Below, piece by piece: positions 1-8,734 of a stretch of DNA of 64,000 nt. Both the position numbers and the translations under genes were made by a program. The notes under the pieces are model-generated. The model was not told where the DNA came from. It made no database searches and saw only the letters and a list, made by a program, of their open reading frames with translations. This DNA comes from Lacticaseibacillus zhaodongensis (GTDB lineage: Bacteria; Bacillota; Bacilli; Lactobacillales; Lactobacillaceae), in NCBI RefSeq assembly GCF_009687905.1, contig NZ_BLBG01000003.1, forward strand, positions 1-64,000. The letters run 5' to 3'. Numbering within the stretch: the first letter of the stretch is position 1; each line of letters starts with the position of its first letter.

Positions 1-563
1 AACTCACCAACTTCATAGATAACAGGCTTTCATACGCCGGATCGGGCCAGGTGGCTAACTTGTTCTTGCAATTTGCGATCATAAAAAAACGAATCAAGGA
101 GTTAAATAGTTCCGTAAGGGTGATTACTGTCCGTAAATATGTAAGCGCAAACAGTACGGCGAATACGCAGATCTTTGCAGATAGTGACATTGTATTGCAG
201 GCGGCAGACCAACCCAGCGGATTAATTGACCGATATGTTGTTAAAGCAGCAGTCGCAGCAAATGTGGCAGTCTTATTGGTGCACAATGGTTCCGTTGGTC
301 CTTTGTTTACCTCTGAGCGTGGAGGCAGTTTTGACCAGTTTGAAGAGTATTTGCAGAAAGAATCAGCTGGTCTATATTTAAAGTTGATTGAAAATAGGTC
401 TGAAAATAACCGAACTGCGTTTCCAACGATTGCTCATGGTATTCTTGGGCTGACTGAGTACGTTTGTGATGTAATTTTGGCTTTCCTCGCAACAGGTAGA
501 TTTAAAGACCTTGAGAAGGCCTATTACGATCAAAGAAGCGGGAGCTTAATAGGTTATCTGTAG
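1..563 (+). CDS. ThiF/E1-like adenylating enzyme, C-terminal part (5' end outside window)
   Basis: The frame is open to the left edge (in frame from base 3), so the GTG at 51 is an internal codon and only about 186 C-terminal residues are seen. The visible part has the layout of the second half of a ThiF/MoeB/HesA-fold enzyme: an N-x-x-x-x-R stretch near the edge, then D-I-V-L-Q-A-A-D-Q-P-S-G-L-I-D-R (an AAD-x-P-x-G-x-I-D-R core typical of E1-like proteins in peptide-modification loci) and a following V-G-P-L-F turn. Family members activate a carboxylate as an acyl-adenylate using ATP. After VGPLF, where many members have a CxxC zinc pair, this protein reads GGSFDQF, so that pair is missing. 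It precedes two ABC transporter genes and a lanB by a few bases, which suggests a role in RiPP maturation. The substrate is unknown. Confidence 0.72.
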   Translation, partial: LTNFIDNRLSYAGSGQVANLFLQFAIIKKRIKELNSSVRVITVRKYVSANSTANTQIFADSDIVLQAADQPSGLIDRYVVKAAVAANVAVLLVHNGSVGPLFTSERGGSFDQFEEYLQKESAGLYLKLIENRSENNRTAFPTIAHGILGLTEYVCDVILAFLATGRFKDLEKAYYDQRSGSLIGYL

Positions 564-567
564 GGAA

Positions 568-2163
568 GTGTTCAAATTGTTCAAAGACAAAATTAGTAGA
601 TTGTTCGAAAGAAAGACGCTTGTGCTGATTTATTTGTCCAGAGCTGTTCTGGCGGGCTTTAATGTTGCAATTTCTGTAATGATTCAAATATCGCTTACCC
701 AGAGTTTGCAACACGAATTTCAGCAACTTGTAGTCAGTGTTTTACTAATGATGTTGGCAGCCATCTTGTATTTGTGCGTGTATTATGCATCTGCTAAGCT
801 TCTTGAGTCAGCAAAACGCCAAATGAATGTCAGTCTCGCGAAGGGAGTTGCGTTAGAGTATCTTTCTAACGGAGGTACGGCTGAGTTAACGAAGGGTCAT
901 GCAACGAATCTACTAATGCAAGATTCACAAAATGTTGTCCAATACTTTCAGTACGCATTGTTGCCGTTAGTAGATTTTGTCCTAACCGTTTTTTTTGGTG
1001 TGATGTATGTAGGAAATCAGTCCTTGACGATGTTACTGGCTTTTGTAATGTTTGGTATTGTGATTGGTTCTGTGAGTTCAGAGATTTATCGCTATCAGAA
1101 ACAAAGACAAGAATTTATCATGAAGATTGATGATCATCACAAAACCTTTTTCGAACAAGTCGTAAAAATGGCACCTGTTATTAGAAATTTAAGGGTGCTT
1201 TCTTATATCCTTAATCTACATTCAAATTTTTTTAGCAGAAAGGAGAAGAAACTACGCTCATATTCCATTAATTCCGGAATTATTTCTGGGTTGTTTACAG
1301 GTGGTGTCTATCTGGCTGAGGTAGCTGTTCTGGCTGTCGGATATATCATGGTCCGCCAAAAAGCGTTGGAAATACCTGGAATGTTAGGAGCTTGGAACGC
1401 AGGCGTTGGATCAATTCTGTGGCCGATGATTTCCCTACCGTCAATCGTTGAATATTTCGTGAAGGAACGGATTTCAGCGAAAAGACTTTTTAAAAATATC
1501 GGGGATAATTCGGACTTTCAGGTTAACGTAAAAGAAGATTTAAGGCGTATTAAGGGCGATGTGGACTTGTCCCTAGAAAAGGTTAATTATGTATACCCAG
1601 GGTCGACAGAGAAAGTTTTAAATAATATTAGCTTTTCGATTCCAAGCTCGGGTTTTACTTTTGTCCTAGGTACAAACGGCGTGGGGAAAACGACGCTTCT
1701 AAATATAGTTCTGGGAAATTTGAAACCCACTGCCGGTGAAGTATACGTTACTAATGGTGTAGCTAAAGACCATGCCCAGCCATACGCTGCGTTTGTCCCT
1801 CAAAAAAATATTGTAACTTATGATACCCTACGAAATAACTTGGTCTTTGGGAAAAATATTGAAGATAAAAAAGTTAAGGCCGCCCTCAAAAGTGTAAATT
1901 TAAGTGAATATTCGACAGATCTCAATCAAAAAATTTCCCCTGAAACTTTGTCTGGGGGACAGATGCGAAGAATCGGAGTTGCTAGAGCGCTGTTGAGTGA
2001 TCAGCCCTTTATTCTATTAGATGAGCCTTTCTCAGATATTGACACGGTAAGCAAGAAAGAAGTGCTTACTGCTTTACGAGCGGCAGCCGTTCACAGAGGT
2101 ATTGTTGTAGTTACACACACGACAGACATGATACGGTCCGACGATCAGATATTAAGCTGGTGA
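568..2163 (+). CDS. ABC exporter half-transporter (TMD-NBD fusion), RiPP locus
   Basis: 531-residue fusion of a six-helix exporter-type membrane domain (about residues 15-300) and a C-terminal ATPase. The ATPase has Walker A GTNGVGKTT (368-376), a canonical LSGGQ signature (461-465), Walker B FILLDEP (481-487) and an H-loop VVVTH near the end. There is no N-terminal C39 peptidase domain, so it should export without cutting a leader. The start is uncertain: GTG 568 sits on top of AGGGAAG (562-568), and TTG 577 has the better spacing (8 nt), so the protein may be 3 residues shorter. It begins 5 nt after the E1-like gene and ends 7 nt before the second ABC gene, so the two halves probably pair to export the peptide product or give immunity. 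Base composition is AT-rich, unlike the chromosome to the right. Confidence 0.85.
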   Translation: MFKLFKDKISRLFERKTLVLIYLSRAVLAGFNVAISVMIQISLTQSLQHEFQQLVVSVLLMMLAAILYLCVYYASAKLLESAKRQMNVSLAKGVALEYLSNGGTAELTKGHATNLLMQDSQNVVQYFQYALLPLVDFVLTVFFGVMYVGNQSLTMLLAFVMFGIVIGSVSSEIYRYQKQRQEFIMKIDDHHKTFFEQVVKMAPVIRNLRVLSYILNLHSNFFSRKEKKLRSYSINSGIISGLFTGGVYLAEVAVLAVGYIMVRQKALEIPGMLGAWNAGVGSILWPMISLPSIVEYFVKERISAKRLFKNIGDNSDFQVNVKEDLRRIKGDVDLSLEKVNYVYPGSTEKVLNNISFSIPSSGFTFVLGTNGVGKTTLLNIVLGNLKPTAGEVYVTNGVAKDHAQPYAAFVPQKNIVTYDTLRNNLVFGKNIEDKKVKAALKSVNLSEYSTDLNQKISPETLSGGQMRRIGVARALLSDQPFILLDEPFSDIDTVSKKEVLTALRAAAVHRGIVVVTHTTDMIRSDDQILSW

Positions 2164-2169
2164 AAAATT

Positions 2170-3759
2170 ATGAAAGATTTCAATGGCTCGTGGAAATTTT
2201 TGATTTCTAAAACAACCGTTTTAGCATGGGTATTGGCCGCGATCTTGAGTGTTTTGGAGTTTATAGTTGCTTTAACTGTGGGCAACATCACAGGTAAACA
2301 TGGTTTAATGAGGAGTCTCGTTTTCTTGCTGGTGTTGGGTTTGCTAATTTTTACGGGAAGAACAGTTGTTGCCTATATTCAATATTACTTCAGTGCAAAA
2401 AAAGAGCAGGAACTTCAAGAAAGAGTAATAACTGACCTAATAGACACGTCGGAAGCAAATGTTGATTTGAAAGCAGAATTACATTATTTGACTACAGAGG
2501 CTAGAGCAGCTTCAAAAACCTATCTTAACAATATGACAGACGTTATTGTTGGCTTGTTTTCATTTGGAGCAGCAATTGCATATGGATTCACGATATCGCG
2601 GACTCTGACGCTTTTAATGCTTTTTCTATGTTGTGTCGGTATTTTTGTTCCTAGATATACAGCAAAAGTCTACCAAGTTAAGCAAAAGGCAATGCAAGAA
2701 AAAAGCACTACTGCACAGGATTATTTTATAAACTTTATGGATGGCAAAAGTGTTTTTAAAGCATTTGGTGCAAGAAGGTATGCAATTGAATATTTTACTG
2801 AAAAGTATTCAGAATCTGCTGATGCACAGTACGAGGCTGGAATTAGTAAGGCGAAGATTGAAACACTTGGGATGGCTTCCGGCTTCCTTTTTGATATTGC
2901 CATTTTGGGAGTGGAGCTACTGTTCGTGGGGTTAGGACGCATCTCAATCTTTCAATACGCTGCATTGGCGATTTTAACACCGAATTATACTTGGCTTTTT
3001 TACACATTTCCGTCAACTTTTGCCGGATTGATCGAAGGATTAACTCCAGCTGCTAGGATTGTTAATACTATTAAGAAAGCTAAAGTTCAAACTGCATTAG
3101 AAATTAAAACAGCACCTGCGACTAGTTTGTCTGTAAATAATGTTTCCTTTGGCTATTCGAATGCAAAACCGATGGTTCTAAAGAGAGTCAGTTTTAAATT
3201 GAATGCTCTTCAAAATGAGAAGTTAATGATTGTTGGGCCAAGTGGAGGCGGAAAGACAACTTTACTCAAATTGATTTTAGGTGAGTATATGCCCTCTGGT
3301 GGTTCAATCACAATTGGATTGGGCGAAGAGAAAAAACGGAATCTGACGCGTTATGATTCTGCGTATGTTCCACAGAGCAATGTGCTGATTCCAGCAAGTT
3401 TACGGAATAACATTTTGTTGGGTAGAAAGGTTTCTGAAGATGAATACCTGCACGTATTGACGGAGGTGGGGCTGGTCGATCTGGTTGCACAGATTCATAC
3501 TCGAGGTAGAGATGATGACGATTTAACAGATGTTTCAGCCGGTCAAGTGCAAAAAATTGGAATTGCGAGAGCATTGATAAGCAATCGTTCGTTTCTGCTG
3601 ATGGACGAGCCCTTTGCCAATCTTGACATTCAATCCAGAGAGAATTTATCCAATACCCTCAAAGAGCTAAAGCATTCTGTAATTGTGGTTTCACATCAAT
3701 ATGGTTTTAGTCAATTTTGGACGGTGAAGTACACACTATCAAATGGGTATTTAAGGTGA
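2170..3759 (+). CDS. ABC exporter half-transporter with degenerate signature, RiPP locus
   Basis: 529 residues: membrane domain (about 15-300) fused to an ATPase domain. Walker A is GPSGGGKTT (356-364) and Walker B SFLLMDEP (474-481), with an H-loop at VVVSH. The signature is VSAGQ (455-459) instead of LSGGQ. In heterodimeric exporters one composite ATP site is often weakened in this way, and the preceding gene has a perfect LSGGQ, so a heterodimer is the simplest reading. ATG 2170 follows the previous stop by 6 nt, without a strong ribosome binding site, suggesting translational coupling. No peptidase domain. Substrate is inferred from context only: the adjacent E1-like and LanB genes point to a modified peptide. 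Confidence 0.84.
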   Translation: MKDFNGSWKFLISKTTVLAWVLAAILSVLEFIVALTVGNITGKHGLMRSLVFLLVLGLLIFTGRTVVAYIQYYFSAKKEQELQERVITDLIDTSEANVDLKAELHYLTTEARAASKTYLNNMTDVIVGLFSFGAAIAYGFTISRTLTLLMLFLCCVGIFVPRYTAKVYQVKQKAMQEKSTTAQDYFINFMDGKSVFKAFGARRYAIEYFTEKYSESADAQYEAGISKAKIETLGMASGFLFDIAILGVELLFVGLGRISIFQYAALAILTPNYTWLFYTFPSTFAGLIEGLTPAARIVNTIKKAKVQTALEIKTAPATSLSVNNVSFGYSNAKPMVLKRVSFKLNALQNEKLMIVGPSGGGKTTLLKLILGEYMPSGGSITIGLGEEKKRNLTRYDSAYVPQSNVLIPASLRNNILLGRKVSEDEYLHVLTEVGLVDLVAQIHTRGRDDDDLTDVSAGQVQKIGIARALISNRSFLLMDEPFANLDIQSRENLSNTLKELKHSVIVVSHQYGFSQFWTVKYTLSNGYLR

Positions 3760-3775
3760 GCGGGGGTCATTTAGT

Positions 3776-6694
3776 ATGAACGATAAATTGGATATCATTG
3801 AGGGCACATCGTATGGTCGCGCAGCAGGAATCTCATTTTGTGAATATCGAGAGTTATCTGAGATGCTGGAAAGCGCCACTGAGTTCAAAGCTTTTGGAAC
3901 AACCAAAACAGGCCGCAAATTTATGGGTAAGCTTGCTTCGTCTAATCCTAATTTATATATTGCGTTACTGAATGATAACCATATTAGTGACAAAATGCGT
4001 CTTGCCATCAAAAAATATCTACTGAGAATGTGTACGAGAGCTACACCTTTTGGAGAATTAGCTTCGGTATTTGACGAAGGAAGTGTAGACAAAACTCAGT
4101 ATGATATCGATGGCGATTGGTACACAAAAGTTTTGGAAAGAATAAATCTTGCGGAGGCAATTGCTGATGATGTCATACTCCTTTATCGAAACGGTAATTT
4201 TGTCTACTATGCTCCTGATATCGCTGTTGATTTCGGTGAGGAGGGGCAAACCAGCATCCGATTGGTTAGTACTGACAGCTTGCTAAAGATGATGGGAAAA
4301 TCTCTTGAAAAGCCCTTAAACTTCACTGAAACCAAAATTAAATTTAATGACACCCTTGATGGAAGCTTAACTGACGGTCAAATGATCAGCCTGTTGCTGC
4401 ATCTTATAGATATTGACTTATTGTGCTGGCAGTTGAACTCCAAAAAGACGCGGTTGTACGAAAAGTTGACTGAAGTAGCTAGGTATTTGCCCGTTTCAGA
4501 TGCTGGGAGGGTTGGCGTTGTTGTTACGAAACTGCGCAAAGTAAACTCCCTGGGGGCATGTTCCTCATTTGATATTGTAAACATTGTAGACAACATGAAC
4601 CAAATTGAAAAAGTTCGTAACCCATTGATGACTATTAGCGCGGTGAAGTCACCACTTAAAAATGTCGAAGTTACTAATGCCCGAGAATCCGTAAATAAGG
4701 CGGCTTCAGATTTAAACAGACTTACTCCATACGTTGGTATGAATTTTGTTCAGCAGAGGGTATCGATGGAAGTATTTAACAAATTCGGTGCAAATGCTTG
4801 CGTTCCATTGTCGGAGGTCATGTCTATAATTCAAGAAGAAGGATTCGAACAGGATTCAACTAATAAACTAAAGGACATCTTAAAAGAGGTCTTACTATCC
4901 ATTTCTTTAGAAGGCAGAACGAACGAAGTACTAGATCTGAAAGCCATTAGATTTGTGAACAGGACACTGGAACTTATTGAAAAGAAGAAAATGTTTGGTA
5001 CTCGTGTTCCATTTCAGAACAGGTTTGAACTTTTACTAACTGGTGTCTCTGGCAGGAATGATTCTTGGTCGATATCTCCCTCAATTGGAGTTGATGGGAA
5101 TGGCCGATATGGAGGACGCTTTTTTGATGTCTTTTCAGGCACAAAGCAACAGGACTTTAAAAGGGCAGTTGCGAACGACGGAGACCAAGAGATTGAAATT
5201 GTTGATCTTGTGTCGGATTTTTCTAGCCATTCTGCAGTCAACGTGATCCCCAAAAATTCGTATCGAGGCCGAGCCATATCGTTAAATGAAGTTAGCACAT
5301 TTGAGGACACGTTACGTCCGGATAGTTTAAAGGTTCATGTTGATTCTAAGACAGACTATCCATATTTATCTGATGGCAAGAATGTTATTAGTGTGCAGAC
5401 TGTGAGCATGATTTATCCACCCTTGGGTGGAAAGCTATATTCTACGATCGACTATATTTCAAGGGTACCAACGTTGGTCGAAGTCTTGAACTTCATCAAG
5501 GAGGCTGTTCTAGATCTTGACAGAGCAATTGAAGTGTCATACGGGGGATTCACAATTTTTCCACCTATGATCAGGGCCATTCGTTTCAAGGATATGGCGT
5601 CTAACGTTGATGGAACTCAATTGTACACTCAACTTGAACAGGCTGGGGTAGTCAATGGGGGAATGGTCACAGTTTCAAGGTATGATGACGCAATGGTGGT
5701 TGATGTCAGAACCGAGTTTGGATGGAACATTGTGGTAAAAGAAATGAAAAATATCGAAGGACTGGTCTTCGTACGACCATCCAATGCTTATGTGGAAAGT
5801 TTGAATCGGCGAGATAACACTCATGCAGTAGAATTATTATGTTCCTTCGATTCATCTCGTCGGATGTATGAGCAAGATCTGACTCCGGTACGTGCTTGGA
5901 AAAACGATAATAATCTCAATATCTTCAATTCATTAGTCGTATATTACCAGATTGATGTTCCAAAATTTCTGGAGGACCATTTTTTACAAAGCCATTTGCA
6001 ATCTTGGCGACAGTCTTTAGGAGAAGAGTACACTGGCCATATCCAGCTCGTTCGATACGCTGAACTGAGCAATGAGTTACGGCTTCGTATCTTTACGAAA
6101 CACAGAGTAGGTGCTGCTACTATTAAACAGTGGACACGTGAGTTAGAATCATTACCGCATGTTAATGCGGTGAGACTGTGTGAATATCAACGGGAAGTGT
6201 GCCGGTATGGTGGTATAAACTCACTCAGACTTTATGAGGAATTGTCGTGCGTGGAAACGGGTCTGATTATGGATATAATGTCCATAAAAGTCTCACCCAA
6301 CGTGATGGATGGTACCGTGTCCTGGATGCTATTCCAAATTTGGAAACTGTTGGGGGGACGGCATTCTTTGAGTGAAGAGTCTGAAAGAATTACACGAGAT
6401 AAGAAAAAAATTTGGGAGTCACAATTCCGCGTACAAAGCAAAAAAATGGAAGAGATCTACAACGATATTATGTGTAATCGTTCTAAAGTGCAGCTTCAGA
6501 TATCACGCTGGATTGGTGCGCTTTATAGATATGTGGCAAGCTTGGGAGATAAAAACTACGAGGAAAAATATGAAATTTGTCGAAGCTTAGGACACATGCT
6601 TTGTAATCGCGCTTATGGTGTTGAGCATGATAAAGAGATGCAGGCATATTTACGTTCACAAAAGCTTTTGAATTGGTTTACACACATAAATTAG
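3776..6694 (+). CDS. Full-length LanB-type lantibiotic dehydratase
   Basis: 972 residues, about the size of NisB/SpaB. The N-terminal glutamylation domain carries YLLRMCTRATPFG (81-93), the R-x-x-T-R-x-T-P-F-G motif of LanB enzymes. The C-terminal elimination domain (SpaB_C type) carries YQREVCRYGG (804-813) and a late GHMLCNR with His940, matching the conserved Arg and His of that domain. Family enzymes use glutamyl-tRNA to glutamylate Ser/Thr of a precursor, then eliminate glutamate to give Dha/Dhb. Both halves are on one chain, unlike split thiopeptide LanBs. ATG 3776 lies 16 nt after the ABC gene stop, with GCGGGGG-like purines upstream. It is the last gene of the AT-rich operon. No lanC or candidate precursor is visible in this window, so the final product class (lanthipeptide or other dehydrated RiPP) is open. 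Confidence 0.92.
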   Translation: MNDKLDIIEGTSYGRAAGISFCEYRELSEMLESATEFKAFGTTKTGRKFMGKLASSNPNLYIALLNDNHISDKMRLAIKKYLLRMCTRATPFGELASVFDEGSVDKTQYDIDGDWYTKVLERINLAEAIADDVILLYRNGNFVYYAPDIAVDFGEEGQTSIRLVSTDSLLKMMGKSLEKPLNFTETKIKFNDTLDGSLTDGQMISLLLHLIDIDLLCWQLNSKKTRLYEKLTEVARYLPVSDAGRVGVVVTKLRKVNSLGACSSFDIVNIVDNMNQIEKVRNPLMTISAVKSPLKNVEVTNARESVNKAASDLNRLTPYVGMNFVQQRVSMEVFNKFGANACVPLSEVMSIIQEEGFEQDSTNKLKDILKEVLLSISLEGRTNEVLDLKAIRFVNRTLELIEKKKMFGTRVPFQNRFELLLTGVSGRNDSWSISPSIGVDGNGRYGGRFFDVFSGTKQQDFKRAVANDGDQEIEIVDLVSDFSSHSAVNVIPKNSYRGRAISLNEVSTFEDTLRPDSLKVHVDSKTDYPYLSDGKNVISVQTVSMIYPPLGGKLYSTIDYISRVPTLVEVLNFIKEAVLDLDRAIEVSYGGFTIFPPMIRAIRFKDMASNVDGTQLYTQLEQAGVVNGGMVTVSRYDDAMVVDVRTEFGWNIVVKEMKNIEGLVFVRPSNAYVESLNRRDNTHAVELLCSFDSSRRMYEQDLTPVRAWKNDNNLNIFNSLVVYYQIDVPKFLEDHFLQSHLQSWRQSLGEEYTGHIQLVRYAELSNELRLRIFTKHRVGAATIKQWTRELESLPHVNAVRLCEYQREVCRYGGINSLRLYEELSCVETGLIMDIMSIKVSPNVMDGTVSWMLFQIWKLLGGRHSLSEESERITRDKKKIWESQFRVQSKKMEEIYNDIMCNRSKVQLQISRWIGALYRYVASLGDKNYEEKYEICRSLGHMLCNRAYGVEHDKEMQAYLRSQKLLNWFTHIN

Positions 6695-6820
6695 CTTCCA
6701 ATAGTTTCCAATCCTAATTTAGTGGATGGTAAGTTGATAATGAAATAACACTCTGCCAATTCCACACCAAATGTTACCATTCCACCGTTTAAGCTGGTAT
6801 TACAATAGTTAATTCAACTA

Positions 6821-6870
6821 CCGCAAAAAATGTTCGCAGATATGCGAAGCATGTTTGCGGCCGTTTTTGT
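6821..6870 (+). terminator. Rho-independent terminator of the RiPP operon
   Basis: CCGCAAA (6821-6827) pairs with TTTGCGG (6854-6860), and inside it TCGCA pairs with TGCGA around GATA, followed by CCGTTTTTGT. It lies 126 nt after the lanB stop and closes the operon. The rest of 6695-7118 holds no convincing gene. Confidence 0.75.
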
Positions 6871-7133
6871 AACATTGATTTTTCTTTTTGTGAGAATGGC
6901 ATCTTCAATGGGGAACTGTTGGGTACTTACTAAGATGCTCCGGCTTTTTTGAATGATCAGGGTTAGTATTGTGGCGTACCCTTTGGTGATTGTGAGACGA
7001 AAATAGAGGCGAAGTACTTTGATTTTTGAATCTTTATGCCTAAAACTAACGGAAATTTTGTTCCGGGTACATACTGTGATATTCTTATATTGAAAGTAAT
7101 TGGCCGCTTATAACCGCCATGGAGGTGGACCCC

Positions 7134-7964
7134 ATGCACACAGTTAGAACTAAGTCGTGGCTCAAGCTCGTTTTCATCACCGCGGCTTTAGCAATCATTG
7201 CTCTGAGCATTAATAATTTCTTCGCCCCCCACGGTGTTGCCGCGGGTGGTGCGACCGGTTTAGCCATTATCGTTCAGGAAGTGGCCGGTGTGCCGACCTA
7301 TGTGAGCACACTGGTGATCAACATCATTATGCTCATTCTGGCGTGGCTGCTGCTTTCGCGCGCCACGACTGCCCGCATTCTCTATGGTAGTTTCATGCTG
7401 CCGGTACTGATGGCCATTTTGCCCAGCAGCAAAATTGTCGCCGACCGCACCCTAGCAATCATGGTGGGGAGCGTGACGATGGCAGTCGGGTTCACGATGC
7501 TCTACGCCGTCGACGCATCTAGTGGGGGCACCACCGTCCCGCCGTTGATTTTCAAGAAGTATTTTGGCCTGAAACCTGCGACCGGTTTGCTGCTTGTTGA
7601 TGTGGCCGTGTCGCTGCTCAACATCCCCGTTTCGGGTCTAGAAGCCTTCATCCTGGCCGTGTTCTCGCTGGTGATTACTAACGTGGCGATGAATTACATT
7701 CAGACCGGGCTCGACCGACGGCTGCTCGTGCATGTGTTCAGCTCGGAGCAGCTTGACGCAATCAAGACGGCGCTGCGCAAATCATTGGGTGGCGATGTGC
7801 AGGCCGTGCTTATTTCCGGGACCGAGGGCAACTGGGGCCACGATATGCTGATGGTGGTGGTTGACCAACCTTATTACAAAGCTGCGGTCAACATCATTCA
7901 TGGCATTGATAGTCATGCGCTGATTATTGCTGGTGAGGTCGCCGAAGTCCAAACTGGCAAATGA
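7134..7964 (+). CDS. YitT family membrane protein
   Basis: 276 residues with five or six hydrophobic segments in the first ~195 residues and a soluble C-terminal domain of the DUF2179 type ending GTEGNWGHDMLMVVVDQP and beyond. This two-part architecture is that of the YitT family, whose transport or regulatory function is not firmly established. The start is set at ATG 7134 because GGAGGTGG (7121-7128) lies just before it; the in-frame ATG at 7119 overlaps that site and has none of its own. It is the first gene with chromosome-like base composition right of the RiPP block. It is followed directly by the infC promoter. Confidence 0.85.
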   Translation: MHTVRTKSWLKLVFITAALAIIALSINNFFAPHGVAAGGATGLAIIVQEVAGVPTYVSTLVINIIMLILAWLLLSRATTARILYGSFMLPVLMAILPSSKIVADRTLAIMVGSVTMAVGFTMLYAVDASSGGTTVPPLIFKKYFGLKPATGLLLVDVAVSLLNIPVSGLEAFILAVFSLVITNVAMNYIQTGLDRRLLVHVFSSEQLDAIKTALRKSLGGDVQAVLISGTEGNWGHDMLMVVVDQPYYKAAVNIIHGIDSHALIIAGEVAEVQTGK

Positions 7965-7970
7965 AACTAC

Positions 7971-8000
7971 TTGACAGGCACACTCTTTCTACGGTAAACT
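7971..8000 (+). promoter_or_regulatory. Promoter of infC-rpmI-rplT
   Basis: Consensus -35 TTGACA (7971-7976), 18-bp spacer, -10 TAAACT (7995-8000). It starts immediately after the YitT stop and would give a leader of about 145 nt before infC. Confidence 0.75.
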
Positions 8001-8005
8001 GTTCA

Positions 8006-8140
8006 AGTTGAGAAAAAGCAGAAGTTCCCGCTTCTCGCCTAAGTCGCTAGACCGCTAGGCTAATTACGTACGGATATAACGTGGTGGCGGGGTTTTGAAC
8101 TCTGCCACCACTTTTTGCTTTCTCACGGATTAAATCTGGA
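8006..8140 (+). ncRNA. L20-type leader with attenuator, upstream of infC
   Basis: The untranslated leader contains several dyads and a strong intrinsic-terminator-like hairpin: GTGGTGGC (8081-8088) pairs with GCCACCAC (8104-8111) and is followed by TTTTTGCTTTCT, all upstream of the infC ribosome binding site. A terminator inside the leader of infC-rpmI-rplT is the arrangement of the L20-leader attenuator known in Bacillota, where excess ribosomal protein L20 binds the leader and stops transcription. L20 binding itself is inferred from the operon and the terminator, not from a recognised motif. Confidence 0.7.
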
Positions 8141-8151
8141 GGTGAACAACC

Positions 8152-8673
8152 ATAGCAAAAGATATGATGGTCAACGATGGGATTCGCGCTCGCGAAGTGC
8201 GACTGATTGCTGCCAACGGTGATCAGCTCGGTATCAAGAGCACACGCGATGCCATTGCCCTTGCAGAAGCCGACAACTTGGATGTAGTCCTTGTTGCGCC
8301 GAATGCCAAGCCGCCTGTCGCCCGCGTCATGGATTACGGTAAATACCGTTTCGAGCTTCAGAAGAAGCAACGCGACGCTCGGAAGAAGCAGAAAACCGTC
8401 AATATTAAGGAAGTCCGTCTCAGTCCTACGATTGAAGACAACGATTTCCAAACCAAGCTTGCAAATGCCGTTAAGTTCCTGGGCAAGGGTGCCAAAGTTA
8501 AGGCATCCGTTCGGTTCCGCGGCCGTGCAATTACGCACAAAGAGATTGGTCAGAAGGTACTCCTCAAGCTTGCTGATGCCACTAAGGACATCGCAAACGT
8601 TGAGTCAGCACCAAAGATGGACGGACGGAGCATGTTCTTGCTTCTGTCCCCTAAGGCTGAAGAGAAAAATTAG
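8152..8673 (+). CDS. infC: Translation initiation factor IF-3 (AUA start)
   Basis: 173 residues. The N-domain has [12 protein letters not shown] and the linker [13 protein letters not shown]; the C-domain has [11 protein letters not shown]-3 binds the 30S subunit, keeps it apart from 50S and discriminates against poor start codons. The first in-frame ATG is at 8164, 19 nt after the strong GGAGGTG (8138-8144), but an ATA codon at 8152 sits 7 nt after it and gives the usual [12 protein letters not shown] N-terminus. Non-AUG infC starts (AUU, AUC, AUA) are a known autoregulation device, because IF-3 represses its own non-canonical codon. First gene of infC-rpmI-rplT. Confidence 0.93.
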   Translation: MAKDMMVNDGIRAREVRLIAANGDQLGIKSTRDAIALAEADNLDVVLVAPNAKPPVARVMDYGKYRFELQKKQRDARKKQKTVNIKEVRLSPTIEDNDFQTKLANAVKFLGKGAKVKASVRFRGRAITHKEIGQKVLLKLADATKDIANVESAPKMDGRSMFLLLSPKAEEKN

Positions 8674-8734
8674 TCAGCACTACAAAATAGCGGATGCTGT
8701 TGTGTCCGGATAAAAGTTCTAGGAGGAAATAATT

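Noticed and set aside
51-563. GTG at 51 as the start of the E1-like gene
   Set aside because: The frame is open upstream to base 3, and those residues (NFIDNR...) fit the E1 fold; the true start is outside the window.
6830-6952. 40-codon frame after lanB as a possible RiPP precursor
   Set aside because: It overlaps the terminator, has no ribosome binding site, no Cys-rich core and no leader-like region.
7119-7133. Upstream ATG of the YitT gene
   Set aside because: It overlaps the ribosome binding site that serves ATG 7134.
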